64,000 nt of DNA from Stenotrophomonas hibiscicola ATCC 19867 (GCF_000382065.1 NZ_KB907501.1:62001-126000); one strand, 5' to 3'; counted from the first letter of the stretch, positions 35,047 to 44,643 are shown. Notes: generated from the sequence alone by a model not told the origin. Made by a program: numbers and translations.

Positions 35047-36891
35047 TCATTTCGGCTGGTAACGCACGCTCAGCTGGTACTCGCGGCCGGGCTGGTTGAA
35101 CCACGCCACGGTCTCGTAGCGGCGATCGAACACATTGGCGGCACGCGCCAGCAGCGTCCACGACGGCGTCAGCGCGTACTCGGCGCGCAGGTCCAGCGTA
35201 CCGTAACCGCCGACCTTTATCGTGTTGGCCGCATTGTCATAACGCTTGCCTGAACCCTGAACCGTCAGGCCGGCGCGGAAGTCGCCGAAGCGGCGGTCGA
35301 TGTCCAGGCGTGCGGTCTGCTGCGCGCGGCGCGGCAGCCAGTTGTCGAACTGGCTGCTGCCATGGGTACGGTTGCGCGGGTCGGTGTAGCTGAGCTGTGC
35401 GTTGATGTCGAAGCCGGCCAGCAACACGCCACCGGTCAGTTCGGCGCCGCGGATGCGGGCCTTCTCCACTTGCTGCATCCTGAAGGTCGCCGCATCGTAG
35501 GTAATCAGATCATCGATGCGGGTTTCATATACGTCCAGGCCCCAGTGCCAGCCCTGTCCCTGCTGCGAAACGCCCAGGTTGGCGCTCTTGGACTTCTCCG
35601 GGTTCAACGTCGGCACGCCGCTCCACGGGTCGTACAGATCGCTGAAGGTCGGCGCCTTGAACGCGGTGCCATAGCTGGCGTTGAGGCGCAGGCCGTGGCC
35701 CAGTTCCATCGCCCAGCCGGCGCTGCCGGTGGCGTGGTTGCCGAACTGCTGGTTGTCGTCGTTGCGTGCGCTGACCTGCAGCTGGTGGCGGCCGAAGCGG
35801 CCCTGGTACTGCACGAACACGCCGGTGTTGCGACGGCTGTCGACGAGGTACCCGGCGCTGCTGCCATCCAGTTTGTCTTCGCTCCAGTCCACGCCGGTGC
35901 TCAGCAGCTGGCCTTCGGCCATGCCGAAGTCGCCCTGCAGCGAGGCACTGTCACGATGGGTCTGGGCGCTGCCACGGGCATCGAAGTCGCCGAAGTTGTC
36001 CGACTCGTTGTCACTGCGGCCGACATTGGCGGTGAACGCCAGGCGTTCGGACGGGGTGTAGCGCAGCTTGCCGGACAGCACCTGCTGGCGGGTTTCCGAA
36101 TAGTTGTAGTAGCCGTCGTAATGGTTCTTTCCGTCGGCACGCAATGCACTGCCTTCCACGTTCCATTGGTCGTTGAAGGTGTAGCCACCGCGCAGGCTCT
36201 TGGACAGGTTGCGGTAGCCGTCGCGGTCATGCTCGTCGGCAAAGCAGCCCGCGGTGAACACCGAGGAGGAGCCGCGGCAGGCATCGATGCCATCGGAATG
36301 CTGGTAGGCGATGTCAGCGCCGAACCAGCCGCGTTCGGTGCCGCCGCCGATGCCGCCACTGGCCTCGCGCAGTCCATTGCTGCCGCCACCGAGCTGGAAA
36401 TGCGGGGCGAAGTCACCCTGGCTGCGGCGGGTGAAGATCTGGATCACGCCACCGATGGCGTCCGCGCCGTACAGGCTGGACTGCGGGCCACGCACGATCT
36501 CCACGCGCTCGATCTGTGCCAGCGGCAGGTCCTGGTACATCGCCAGGCCGAGGTCGGCGCTGTTGATGCGCACGCCATCGACCAGCACCACGGTGTGGCC
36601 GGAGTTGGTGCCGCGCAGGAACAGCGAGCTCTGCTTGCCCAAGCCGCCGGCATTGGTCAGGTTGATGCCGGCGCGGCCGCGCAGCAGTTCCTGCAGCGAG
36701 GTGGCCTGGCTGGATTCGATCTGCGCGCGGTCGATCACCTGGGCCGGCGCGATGCTGTCCTGCAGGGCGATCGGGGTGCGGGTCGCAGTGACCAGGATCT
36801 GGTCGAGCGCGGTGGTGTCATTGGCGGCCTGGGCCAGCGCGGGCAGGGCGGCCAGCACGGCCAGGGACAACATTCGGGACTGCAGCTTCAT
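35047..36891 (-). CDS. btuB: TonB-dependent vitamin B12 outer-membrane receptor
   Basis: 614 residues. A signal peptide (about 1-22) is followed by a TonB-box-like DQILVTATR, a plug domain (about 30-150: LQELLRGRAGINL, VLVDGVRINS, VEIVRGPQSSLYGADAIGGV) and a 22-strand barrel ending in YQLSVRYQPK. BtuB binds cobalamin at the cell surface and imports it using TonB energy. Assignment rests on the fold plus the cobalamin riboswitch in its leader at 37012-37208. The frame is open past ATG 36891 into the leader, but the signal peptide fixes the start. Confidence 0.93.
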   Translation of the reverse strand: MKLQSRMLSLAVLAALPALAQAANDTTALDQILVTATRTPIALQDSIAPAQVIDRAQIESSQATSLQELLRGRAGINLTNAGGLGKQSSLFLRGTNSGHTVVLVDGVRINSADLGLAMYQDLPLAQIERVEIVRGPQSSLYGADAIGGVIQIFTRRSQGDFAPHFQLGGGSNGLREASGGIGGGTERGWFGADIAYQHSDGIDACRGSSSVFTAGCFADEHDRDGYRNLSKSLRGGYTFNDQWNVEGSALRADGKNHYDGYYNYSETRQQVLSGKLRYTPSERLAFTANVGRSDNESDNFGDFDARGSAQTHRDSASLQGDFGMAEGQLLSTGVDWSEDKLDGSSAGYLVDSRRNTGVFVQYQGRFGRHQLQVSARNDDNQQFGNHATGSAGWAMELGHGLRLNASYGTAFKAPTFSDLYDPWSGVPTLNPEKSKSANLGVSQQGQGWHWGLDVYETRIDDLITYDAATFRMQQVEKARIRGAELTGGVLLAGFDINAQLSYTDPRNRTHGSSQFDNWLPRRAQQTARLDIDRRFGDFRAGLTVQGSGKRYDNAANTIKVGGYGTLDLRAEYALTPSWTLLARAANVFDRRYETVAWFNQPGREYQLSVRYQPK

Positions 36892-37011
36892 GGGGGACTC
36901 CAGGTGCCACGCACGCCCGCGTGGCGAAGGGGAGGAGCCGCGAAGGCAGGCGCGCGCCGATGCCGCAGCGCACGCCACGGTCATCCAGCGCCATGCCCAC
37001 CGCATCGCGAC

Positions 37012-37208
37012 CTGAGGCTTCCGGGCCGGTCTCCGGGCTTGCCGCCGGGCGGCGCGAGGCCACCGTCCAGGCGCCTTCCCATGCCTGAGGCACAGTGGCA
37101 GTGTTGCCCGGAACTGACGTGCTTACCGTTGCGGGGGCAGCGCCGGCCTGGCGTGGAATCACGCGTCACCGGCTTCCCGTTTCAACCTGCCGGCCGTGGC
37201 CGCAGGTC
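37012..37208 (-). promoter_or_regulatory. cobalamin riboswitch in the btuB leader
   Basis: Read on the minus strand, the leader shows GAAACGGGAAGCCGGTGACG, GCGCTGCCCCCGCAACGGTAA, a GCCACTGTG segment, and the B12 box AAGCCCGGAGACCGGCC (plus-strand 37023-37039). Order and spacing fit the Rfam Cobalamin class. It ends about 120 nt before the btuB ATG, so binding of adenosylcobalamin would lower btuB expression. The exact ends are approximate. This explains the 480-bp gap from 36892 to 37371; the rest holds the btuB Shine-Dalgarno region and, near 37300, the promoter of the gene at 37372. Confidence 0.93.
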
Positions 37209-37371
37209 ACCTGGAAGTGCGCGCAGTCTACGGCATCGCAGGCAGTCCCGTTGCGTCGCGCCTGCTCGACTGCCTTTGCTGTCACTTAGAATGGTCCCTC
37301 GATCCCGTGGTGCCGTTGCCGATGTCCGCCCGTTTTCCGCTGTCCCCGCGTTGCCTGTACGGAACGCACGC

Positions 37372-37950
37372 ATGATCCTCGACCTGGTCCGCCATGCCGG
37401 CAACGGTCGCGATGAGTTCCTCGATGGCCGCAGCGACCCGCCGCAGCTGGCCCGCCTGCCGCAGGAACTGGTCGACGCCTACGCCGCGCAGCCCTGGGAG
37501 CGGGTGATCAGTTCGCCGCGGCTGCGCGCGCTGCACACGGCAATGGCGCTGGCCACGCCGCGTGGGCTGGACGTGGAAGCGGACGAGGAATGGGAAGAAC
37601 TGGATTTCGGCGATTGGGACGGGCAGTCGCTGTTCGACCTGCCGGAGGATGCACTGGCTGCCTTCCATGCTGACCCGCATGCGTTCCCGCCGCCGAACGG
37701 CGAAAGCTGGGGCCACTTCGAGCGGCGCATCGCGCGCGCGCTGGATCGCCTGCTCGATGATGACGATCCGGTGCCGACGCTGGTGGTCAGCCATGGCGGC
37801 CCGCTGCGCATGGTGCTGTCGAAGGTCTGCGGCCTGCCGATGTCGCTGTGCTGGGCGCTGCGCATCGACCATGGCACGCGCCTGCGTGTGTGGCTGGAGC
37901 GCGGTGAGGTCGGGCTGGTGGGCGAATTGCTGGAGCTGCAGCAGCCCTGA
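37372..37950 (+). CDS. histidine phosphatase family protein, possibly alpha-ribazole phosphatase
   Basis: 192 residues. The N-terminal LDLVRHAGN carries the catalytic RHx triad (Ala in place of the usual Gly), and TLVVSHGGPLRMVL carries the second His. EELDFGDWDGQSLFDL is the pattern seen in CobC. CobC removes the phosphate from alpha-ribazole 5'-phosphate in cobalamin nucleotide-loop assembly. Placement beside riboswitch-controlled btuB supports that role, but the riboswitch points the other way, and other sugar phosphatases look similar. The ATG has no strong Shine-Dalgarno. Confidence 0.75.
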   Translation: MILDLVRHAGNGRDEFLDGRSDPPQLARLPQELVDAYAAQPWERVISSPRLRALHTAMALATPRGLDVEADEEWEELDFGDWDGQSLFDLPEDALAAFHADPHAFPPPNGESWGHFERRIARALDRLLDDDDPVPTLVVSHGGPLRMVLSKVCGLPMSLCWALRIDHGTRLRVWLERGEVGLVGELLELQQP

Positions 37951-37959
37951 TCTGCTCTT

Positions 37960-38026
37960 GTAGAGCCGAGCCATGCTCGGCTGCACTTCGATCAGAAAAG
38001 CCAGCCGAGCGTGGGCTCGGCTCTAC
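37960..38026. repeat. inverted pair of SMAG palindromes
   Basis: GTAG + AGCCGAGCCATGCTCGGCT (37960-37982) and an inverted copy AGCCGAGCGTGGGCTCGGCT + CTAC (38003-38026), between convergent genes. Confidence 0.9.
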
Positions 38027-38039
38027 AGAAGGGCGCGGC

Positions 38040-38399
38040 TCAATCCTCGTCCGCGCCCTCGGCAACGCTGTCAGCGTCATCGTCGGCATCGAAGCGCTGC
38101 TCATGCACCGGGCCCGACGCCGGGCCGGCCGCCTTCAGCGGATGCGCGGCGATGCGCGCTTCATAGTCCTGTACCAGCGCATCGCGCTGCGGCTCGCTCA
38201 GTTCCTGCCAGTGGCAGTCCAGCAACGCACCTTCCAGCGAGTACAGCAGGTTCAGGCTGGGCTTGAAGCCGGCACGCTTGACCTTGACGAAGGCACCGAC
38301 CGCTCCGATCGCGACCAGGTCGTCGCGGCTGCGCAGGCCGACCTGGCGCAGCCAGGCCGCGCTCTTGGGGCCAATGTTGCGCAGCTTGGGTGCGTTCAT
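38040..38399 (-). CDS. TfoX C-terminal-domain protein
   Basis: 119 residues. The N-terminal half is the TfoX_C helix-hairpin-helix-like domain: LRNIGPKSAAWLRQVGLRS, DDLVAIGAVGAFVKVK, and PSLNLLYSLEGAL. The C-terminal 25 residues are very acidic. In competence-forming bacteria TfoX/Sxy controls DNA uptake genes, but solo C-terminal-domain proteins have no proven role. It overlaps the upstream msrC gene by four bases (ATGA), so the two are co-translated. Confidence 0.85.
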   Translation of the reverse strand: MNAPKLRNIGPKSAAWLRQVGLRSRDDLVAIGAVGAFVKVKRAGFKPSLNLLYSLEGALLDCHWQELSEPQRDALVQDYEARIAAHPLKAAGPASGPVHEQRFDADDDADSVAEGADED

Positions 38400-38878
38400 C
38401 CCAGCGCCTCGACGAACACGCGCGCAATGGCTTCCAGGCCGGCCTGGTCGTCGGCATCGAAGCGGCCCACCTTCGGGCTGTCGATGTCGAACACGCCGAT
38501 CAGTTCATCGCCGCGCAGCAGCGGCACCACCAGCTCCGAACGCGAGGCCGAATCACAGGCGATGTGGCCGGGGAAGGCGTCGACATCCTCCACGCGCTGG
38601 GTGACCCGCTGGCTGGCGGCGGCACCGCACACGCCCTTGTCCAGCGGGATGCGCACGCAGGCCGGCAGGCCCTGGAACGGGCCGACCACCAGTTCCTTGC
38701 CATCGTACAGGTAGAAACCCACCCAGTTCAGGTCGGGCAGGGCGTGGTAGACCAGTGCGGAGAGGTTGGCCGCGTTGGCGATGCGGTCGGACTCGGCGTA
38801 GACCAGGCCACGGGCCTGTTCCAGCAGCTGGGCGTATTGTTCCGGCTTGCTGCCGGTGAGCGAGGCATTGGCGAACAT
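38396..38878 (-). CDS. msrC: free methionine-(R)-sulfoxide reductase (GAF domain)
   Basis: 160 residues forming a single GAF domain. The three redox cysteines of the fRMsr family are present in PACVRIPLDKGVCGAA and HIACDSASR, and the neighbouring ELVVPLL and GVFDIDSP complete the pattern. The enzyme reduces free methionine-R-sulfoxide with thioredoxin, unlike MsrB, which acts on proteins. It is the first gene of a pair with the TfoX_C gene and is divergent from bioD. Confidence 0.88.
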   Translation of the reverse strand: MFANASLTGSKPEQYAQLLEQARGLVYAESDRIANAANLSALVYHALPDLNWVGFYLYDGKELVVGPFQGLPACVRIPLDKGVCGAAASQRVTQRVEDVDAFPGHIACDSASRSELVVPLLRGDELIGVFDIDSPKVGRFDADDQAGLEAIARVFVEALG

Positions 38879-38946
38879 GCCCGCAGTCTAGCAAGCGCGA
38901 CGGGCCGGCGATAATGCACGCTCTGTTGCCCTGTTGGAGCCAATCG

Positions 38947-39630
38947 ATGCCGTTGCCTGCCACGCTGCCGCCCGCCCTGTTCGTTACCGGCACCGACACC
39001 GAAATCGGCAAGACCGCGGCCAGCACTGCGCTGCTGCATGCGCTGCGCCGGCGCGGCCTGCGTGCAGTCGGCATGAAGCCGGTGGCCAGTGGCAGCGAAG
39101 ACCTGGGGCAGGGCCTGCGCAACGAGGACGCGCTGGCACTGCAGGCGGCCAGCTGGCCGGTGCCGGACTATGCCGACCTGAACCCATATGCGCTGCGGCA
39201 GCCGCTGGCACCGGAGCTGGCGGCGGCCGAGGACGGCGTGCAGGTGGAACTGGCGCCGATCGTGGCCGCGTTCGCGCGACTGCGCGCGCAGGCCGATATC
39301 GTGGTGGTGGAGGGGGTTGGCGGTTGGCTGGCGCCGGTTTCGGCCACGCTGGACCAGCTCGACCTGGTGCGTGCGCTGCAGCTGCCGGTGCTGCTGGTGG
39401 TGGGCATGCGACTTGGCTGCGTCAACCATGCGCGGTTGACTGCGCAATCACTGCAGGCCAGCGGCGTGGACCGCCTGGGCTGGATCGGCAACCACATTGA
39501 TCGTGCGATGCAGCGCCAGGACGAGAACATCGCCACGCTGCAGCAGCGCCTGCCGATGCCGTGCTGGGGACGGCTGCCGCATCTGCCGGGGGCGGATGGT
39601 CAGATCCTGAGTACGCACCTGCTCGACTGA
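38947..39630 (+). CDS. bioD: dethiobiotin synthetase
   Basis: 227 residues. P-loop LFVTGTDTEIGKTAAS is at about 13-28. The GMKPVASGS substrate loop, VVEGVGGWLAP and LLVVGMRLGCVNHA are standard BioD motifs. The enzyme closes the ureido ring of biotin from 7,8-diaminopelargonate, CO2 and ATP. ATG 38947 begins with the typical short lead; the frame opens further upstream, but those codons are GC-poor and unconserved. Other bio genes are not in the window. Transcription runs alone toward a SMAG pair. Confidence 0.93.
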   Translation: MPLPATLPPALFVTGTDTEIGKTAASTALLHALRRRGLRAVGMKPVASGSEDLGQGLRNEDALALQAASWPVPDYADLNPYALRQPLAPELAAAEDGVQVELAPIVAAFARLRAQADIVVVEGVGGWLAPVSATLDQLDLVRALQLPVLLVVGMRLGCVNHARLTAQSLQASGVDRLGWIGNHIDRAMQRQDENIATLQQRLPMPCWGRLPHLPGADGQILSTHLLD

Positions 39631-39640
39631 CCTGCTTCCT

Positions 39641-39712
39641 GTAGAGCCGAGCCCATGCTCGGCTCAGCGGGGACCGTCAGCGAAGGGCAGCCGAGCGTAG
39701 GCTCGGCTCTAC
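39641..39712. repeat. inverted pair of SMAG palindromes
   Basis: GTAG + AGCCGAGCCCATGCTCGGCT (39641-39664) and an inverted copy at 39689-39712. The minus-strand GTAG at 39712-39709 supplies the stop codon of the MocR-type gene. Confidence 0.9.
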
Positions 39713-41160
39713 AGGAGCTGGCGCACTGCCAGCTCCCGTGCGATCGCACCCAGCCGCTCCACCGCACCGATGAAGCGCGCATCCAGGCTCTGGCAGCACG
39801 ACAGCCGCAGGCAGTGGCGGTAGCGTGCGCCGCGCGAGTACACCTGGCCCGGCATGAACACGATGTCCTCCAGCAGCGCTCGCTCGAACAGCTCGCGCGT
39901 GTCCACGCCCGGCAGTTCCAGCCACAGCAGGAAGCCGCCCTGCGGTTCGGTGGCGCGGGTGCCGGCCGGGAAGTGTTCGGCCACCAGCTGGCGCAGCCGC
40001 CCGACCTGTTCGCGGTACAGGCGGCGCATGCGGTGCAGATGGTGCTCGTAGCTGCCTGCTTCCAGATACGCGGCCACCGCATCGCCGAGCAGCTGCGGCT
40101 CGCCGCCGGTGGACTGGAACTTCAGCAGTGCGATGCGCTCTGCGAAGCGGCCGCCATCCAGCCAGCCGATGCGGTAATCCGGCGCCAGTGTCTTTGAGAA
40201 GCCACCGACCACCATCACCCAGCCATCGCGATCGAAGGCTTTCAGCAAGGGTGCCGGCGGTTCGCAGAACTGCAGCTCGGCGTACACCGCATCCTCGATC
40301 AGCGGCAGCTGCCGTGCGTTGACCAGCTCGGCCAGGTGTTGTTTGGCGGCGGTCGGCATGGTGCAGCCGAGCGGGTTGTGCACGGTCGGCATCACCACCA
40401 GTGCGGCCAGCGGCCTGTGCTCCAGCAGCGCATCCAGTGCATCCACGTCCAGTCCGTGCTGCGGGTGGGTGGGCAACTCGATGGCCTGCAGGCCGAGGTT
40501 GGCCAGCAACGGATACAGGTTGAAGTAGGACGGCGCCTCGATGCCCACCGCGTCACCGGGCTGGGTGACCGCGCGCAACGCCAGCTGCAGGGCTTCCATC
40601 GCACCATGGGTCAGCAGGAGTCGCTCGGCGTGGGTGTGCAGTCCCATGCGCGGACTGCGGCGCACGATCTGTGCCAGCAGCCGGGGGGAGCCGTTGGGTC
40701 TCGCATAGGTCTCCACCGTCTGCTGGCCGTGGCGCAGCACCTGCGCGGTATGCCGGGCCAGCTGCGCGCCGGGATAGAACTGGCGACCACGTGGGCCGGC
40801 GAAGGCCAGATCGACCACACCCGGGCGGCGCTGTGCTTCCAGTACCCGGGCCATCAGCACCTGCTGCAGCGGCGCGGTGGGCGCGGATGGGGTGTCGCGC
40901 AGCGAACGCTCCGGCACCGACAGCCGCGGCGCGACTTCGAAGCCCGCCTTCGGCCGCGGAATCACCAGTCCGGCATCTTCGAGCTGGCGATAGGCGGCAA
41001 TCACCGTGTTCAGGCTGAGCCTGCGCTGCAGGGCCATCTGCCGCAGCGAAGGCAGGCGGCTGCCGACCGGAAGGCGGCCACCATGAATGGCTTCGGCCAA
41101 CTCATCCGACAGCCGTTGATAGCGGGGGGGAATCATCGAGGCCTGGTCATCTGTATCCAT
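39709..41160 (-). CDS. MocR-type regulator: GntR helix-turn-helix fused to aminotransferase domain
   Basis: 483 residues. The N-terminal GntR winged helix (LSDELAEAIHGGRLPVGSRL, LSLNTVIAAYRQLEDAGLV) is joined to a fold-type I aminotransferase domain (about 110-483). Its PLP lysine is in VVGGFSKTLAPDYRIGW. MocR/PdxR proteins use PLP and a ligand to control transcription rather than to catalyse. The target is often a divergent gene, yet here the divergent side holds only an orphan terminator and msrA's end. ATG 41160 or 41175 are both possible starts. The TAG stop comes from a SMAG GTAG. Confidence 0.88.
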   Translation of the reverse strand: MDTDDQASMIPPRYQRLSDELAEAIHGGRLPVGSRLPSLRQMALQRRLSLNTVIAAYRQLEDAGLVIPRPKAGFEVAPRLSVPERSLRDTPSAPTAPLQQVLMARVLEAQRRPGVVDLAFAGPRGRQFYPGAQLARHTAQVLRHGQQTVETYARPNGSPRLLAQIVRRSPRMGLHTHAERLLLTHGAMEALQLALRAVTQPGDAVGIEAPSYFNLYPLLANLGLQAIELPTHPQHGLDVDALDALLEHRPLAALVVMPTVHNPLGCTMPTAAKQHLAELVNARQLPLIEDAVYAELQFCEPPAPLLKAFDRDGWVMVVGGFSKTLAPDYRIGWLDGGRFAERIALLKFQSTGGEPQLLGDAVAAYLEAGSYEHHLHRMRRLYREQVGRLRQLVAEHFPAGTRATEPQGGFLLWLELPGVDTRELFERALLEDIVFMPGQVYSRGARYRHCLRLSCCQSLDARFIGAVERLGAIARELAVRQLL

Positions 41161-41257
41161 CGAATATCCCGCCATCTGGTGCTGTACCCATGATGATGGC
41201 GAGCCTAGCATGTCGTTGTCGGCCTGGCCTGATCGGGGCACGGCCGATACTTCCCAA

Positions 41258-41289
41258 ACGCACGGCTGGATGGCCGTGCGTCTTTTTTT
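41258..41289 (+). terminator. intrinsic terminator without an annotated plus-strand gene
   Basis: ACGCACGGC (41258-41266) pairs with GCCGTGCGT (41273-41281), then C and seven T residues. This is a textbook intrinsic terminator on the plus strand. No plus-strand gene lies upstream: the MocR gene reads leftward from 41160. A short non-coding transcript from about 41165-41200 is implied. Confidence 0.75.
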
Positions 41290-41293
41290 GTGT

Positions 41294-41358
41294 GTAGAGC
41301 CGAGCCCATGCTCGGCTGCACTTCCGCCAACAGCAGCCGAGCGTGGGCTCGGCTCTAC
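41294..41358. repeat. inverted pair of SMAG palindromes
   Basis: GTAG + AGCCGAGCCCATGCTCGGCT (41294-41317) and an inverted copy (41335-41358), directly after the orphan terminator and 44 bases beyond the msrA stop. Confidence 0.9.
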
Positions 41359-41402
41359 AGAGAGCACCGCCGAGCGTCGGTCAGCCCAAGGGGGAATGCC
41401 GG

Positions 41403-42143
<741 letters not shown>

Positions 42144-42154
42144 GTCCTCCCGTT

Positions 42155-43924
42155 TCAACCAAAAGTGAAGGCATAGGCCTGCACGCCCGCATCGAGGAAT
42201 TCGATCTCGAAGCGGTGCGGACCGACCGTGCCGCGCTGGCGCACCAGCTGGTACAGGCGGTGCTCGTCGACCACGCCACTGCCATCGGCATCGACATCGC
42301 TGCCGGCATCGGCGGCGGGCAGCGGCTTGCCGTCCAGCCAGACGCGAAAGCGCACCGGCGTGCCGTCGCGGGTCGGTGCCAGCACCAGGTGCAGGTCGCG
42401 CGCATGGAACTGGAAGGCAATGCGGCCACCGGCCCGCTGCAGCTCTGCGGTCTCGTCGGTAATGGTCCAGTGGCCGGACAGTCCCCACTGGTTCAACGCC
42501 AGGGTGGTCGGCAGCGTGTAGTCGAACGCGCTGTCGCTGCGCTGTCCGCCGGGTGAGGCGAACTGCTCGGCACGGGCGTGGCCGAGGTAGGTTTCCGGCG
42601 AGCGCAGGTTGCCCATGTCGGCCTGCACGGCCACGCCCTTCAGGTCGGCGGCAGCGGGATCGGCGGGTGGCGGCAGGTTCGTCTGCCCGGCTTCGGCCAG
42701 CAGGCGACGGATCACCTGTTCCGAGCGCGCGTAGTTGCCTTCGCCGAACTGGTGGCCGCGGATGTTGCCCTGCACATCGACGAAGTACTGCGCCGGCCAG
42801 TAGCGGTTGTTGAACGCGCGCCAGATCGTGTACTGGTTGTCGAGCGCCACCGGGTACTCGACCTTCAGCTGCTGCACCGCCTTCATCACGTTGCGTGGGT
42901 CACGCTCGAAGGCGAACTCCGGCGTGTGCACGCCGACCACCACCAGGCCGTGGTCACGGTAGCGGCGTTCCCATTCGTGCACGAACGGCATCGCGCGCAG
43001 GCAGTTGATGCAGGAGTACGTCCAGAAATCGACCAGTACCACCTTGCCGCGCAGCTGCTGGGCCGTCAGCGGTGGGCTGTTGAGCCAGCCGGTGGCGCCG
43101 TCCAGCGCGGGCAGGGTGCCTTCCACCGGTAGCGGTGCATCGGCTGCGGCGTTGGCACCGGCCATCATCATCATCGGCGGTGCCGCCGGCTGCGCACCGG
43201 GTACCGCATCCAGCAGGCCCTGCTCGATGCGTGCGGTGCTGACCGTCGAAAGACGGGTGAGCAGGCCGGTATCCCAGCCCAGACCAATCGCCACCACCGC
43301 CAGCAGCGCGGCCACGCCCAGCACCTTGCGCAGTACGTCGCCCAGCCCAAGCCGCGCCTGCAGCGCGCGGAACACGCGGCCACCTACCCATACCGCCAGC
43401 GCCAGCGCGCTGATCGCACCCAGCGCATACGCGAGCAGCAGCGCACTGGTACCGGCACTGGCGCCATGCAGGGCGGCACCGGTCAGCACCAGGCCGAGGA
43501 TCGGCCCCGCGCAGGGCGCCCACAGCAGGCCGGTGGCGACGCCGATCAGCAGCGAGGTCCACGCGCCGCCGTGCCCCGCGGCATCCGCCGCATCGGCACG
43601 CGCGCTCAGCCGTGCGCCGACGCGCTGGAATGGCGCCAGCAGATGGTCGGCCAGTCGCGGCCACAACAGTGCCAGCGCGAACAGCGCCATCAGCAGCAGG
43701 GCGACCCAGCGTCCGACCTGGTTGGCCTGGGCCACCCATTGGCTGCCCACCGCAGCCAGGCTGGCGACCACGGTGAAGGTGAGCGCCATGCCCAGCAGCA
43801 ACGGCAGCGTGCTGCGCAGGAAGGGGCGGTCGGCACGCGCGAACACGAACGGCAGCACCGGCAGGATGCACGGGCTGAGCAGGGTCAGCGCGCCGCCGAG
43901 GTAGGCAAGCAGCAACAGCAGCAT
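42155..43924 (-). CDS. dipZ: DipZ-type thiol:disulfide membrane reductase with thioredoxin domain
   Basis: 589 residues. The N-terminal 225 residues form a CcdA/DsbD-type membrane domain with the redox cysteines in LSPCILPVLP and WAPCAGPILG. A periplasmic TlpA-like thioredoxin domain follows (about 280-420) with active site TYSCINCLRA near residue 303. The C-terminal part (about 445-589) is a beta-rich domain often called carbohydrate-binding-like in DipZ. The protein should carry electrons from cytoplasmic thioredoxin to periplasmic partners. Placement between exported msrB and msrA makes those the likely partners. Confidence 0.9.
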   Translation of the reverse strand: MLLLLLAYLGGALTLLSPCILPVLPFVFARADRPFLRSTLPLLLGMALTFTVVASLAAVGSQWVAQANQVGRWVALLLMALFALALLWPRLADHLLAPFQRVGARLSARADAADAAGHGGAWTSLLIGVATGLLWAPCAGPILGLVLTGAALHGASAGTSALLLAYALGAISALALAVWVGGRVFRALQARLGLGDVLRKVLGVAALLAVVAIGLGWDTGLLTRLSTVSTARIEQGLLDAVPGAQPAAPPMMMMAGANAAADAPLPVEGTLPALDGATGWLNSPPLTAQQLRGKVVLVDFWTYSCINCLRAMPFVHEWERRYRDHGLVVVGVHTPEFAFERDPRNVMKAVQQLKVEYPVALDNQYTIWRAFNNRYWPAQYFVDVQGNIRGHQFGEGNYARSEQVIRRLLAEAGQTNLPPPADPAAADLKGVAVQADMGNLRSPETYLGHARAEQFASPGGQRSDSAFDYTLPTTLALNQWGLSGHWTITDETAELQRAGGRIAFQFHARDLHLVLAPTRDGTPVRFRVWLDGKPLPAADAGSDVDADGSGVVDEHRLYQLVRQRGTVGPHRFEIEFLDAGVQAYAFTFG

Positions 43925-43926
43925 CG

Positions 43927-44499
43927 TCAGGCTCCGGAAGCAGGGGAAGAACCGACCGGCACCCGCCAGCCGTCGGCGGTACCGTCCGTGGCGCCGGGAA
44001 CGAACACCATCGCCGCACCGTTCATGCAGTAGCGCAGCCCCGTCGGGCGCGGGCCGTCGTTGAACACGTGGCCAAGGTGGCCACCACAGCGGCGGCAGTG
44101 CACCTCTACCCGCAGCATCCCAAAGGTCACGTCGCGGTCTTCGCCGATGGCGTTGTGCAGCGGTGCCCAGAAGCTGGGCCAGCCGGTGCCGCTCTCGAAC
44201 TTGGTGGAGGAGGAGAACAGCGGCAGTGCACAGCCGGCGCAGGCGAAGGTGCCTTGCCGGTGTTCATTGTTGAGCGGGCTGCTCCAGGGGCGTTCGGTGC
44301 CCTGCTGGCGCAGCACCGCGTACTGCGCCGGGGTCAACCGCTGGCGCCATTGCGCATCGCTGTGCATGACCTCGAACTGTCGCGGCGGGCGCGCTTCAGC
44401 GGCCGCCGGGGCGGCGCGGCTGCAGGCCCCCAGACCGAGCAGGCCGGCAGCGGTGGCAACACCACCCAGGCCCAGCAGATGGCGGCGGGACAGGGACAT
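43927..44499 (-). CDS. msrB: Tat-exported lipoprotein peptide-methionine (R)-S-oxide reductase
   Basis: 190 residues. The signal has the twin-arginine pattern MSLSRRHLLGLGG and a lipobox LGAC at C26, so it should be exported folded and lipid-anchored. The MsrB domain shows zinc pairs CAGC and [18 protein letters not shown], and catalytic cysteine in RYCMNGAAM. The gene ends two bases before dipZ begins. With dipZ and msrA it forms an envelope repair system for oxidised methionine. A cytosolic MsrB is at 16816. Folded export fits a zinc enzyme. Confidence 0.92.
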   Translation of the reverse strand: MSLSRRHLLGLGGVATAAGLLGLGACSRAAPAAAEARPPRQFEVMHSDAQWRQRLTPAQYAVLRQQGTERPWSSPLNNEHRQGTFACAGCALPLFSSSTKFESGTGWPSFWAPLHNAIGEDRDVTFGMLRVEVHCRRCGGHLGHVFNDGPRPTGLRYCMNGAAMVFVPGATDGTADGWRVPVGSSPASGA

Positions 44500-44551
44500 G
44501 GCGGACTCCGGGAAGGGGCGACGGGGCCATGCTGCGCCCGCCCGGGTCAAC

Positions 44552-44584
44552 GAATCCTCACGCAGGATTCAATTTTTCGTGAGG
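44552..44584. promoter_or_regulatory. nested dyads between msrB-dipZ-msrA and the OmpR-type regulator
   Basis: GAATCC (44552-44557) with GGATTC (44565-44570), and CCTCACG (44556-44562) with CGTGAGG (44578-44584). Both are perfect. The region is a shared divergent promoter of 144 bp that includes an AATTTTT stretch. Site of the neighbouring regulator is the simplest reading; it is inferred. Confidence 0.5.
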
Positions 44585-44643
44585 TATCGGCGGCCGCCCC
44601 GCGCCACAATGCTGCCAGCCTCCCCACTGGCCCCGAGCTGCCG

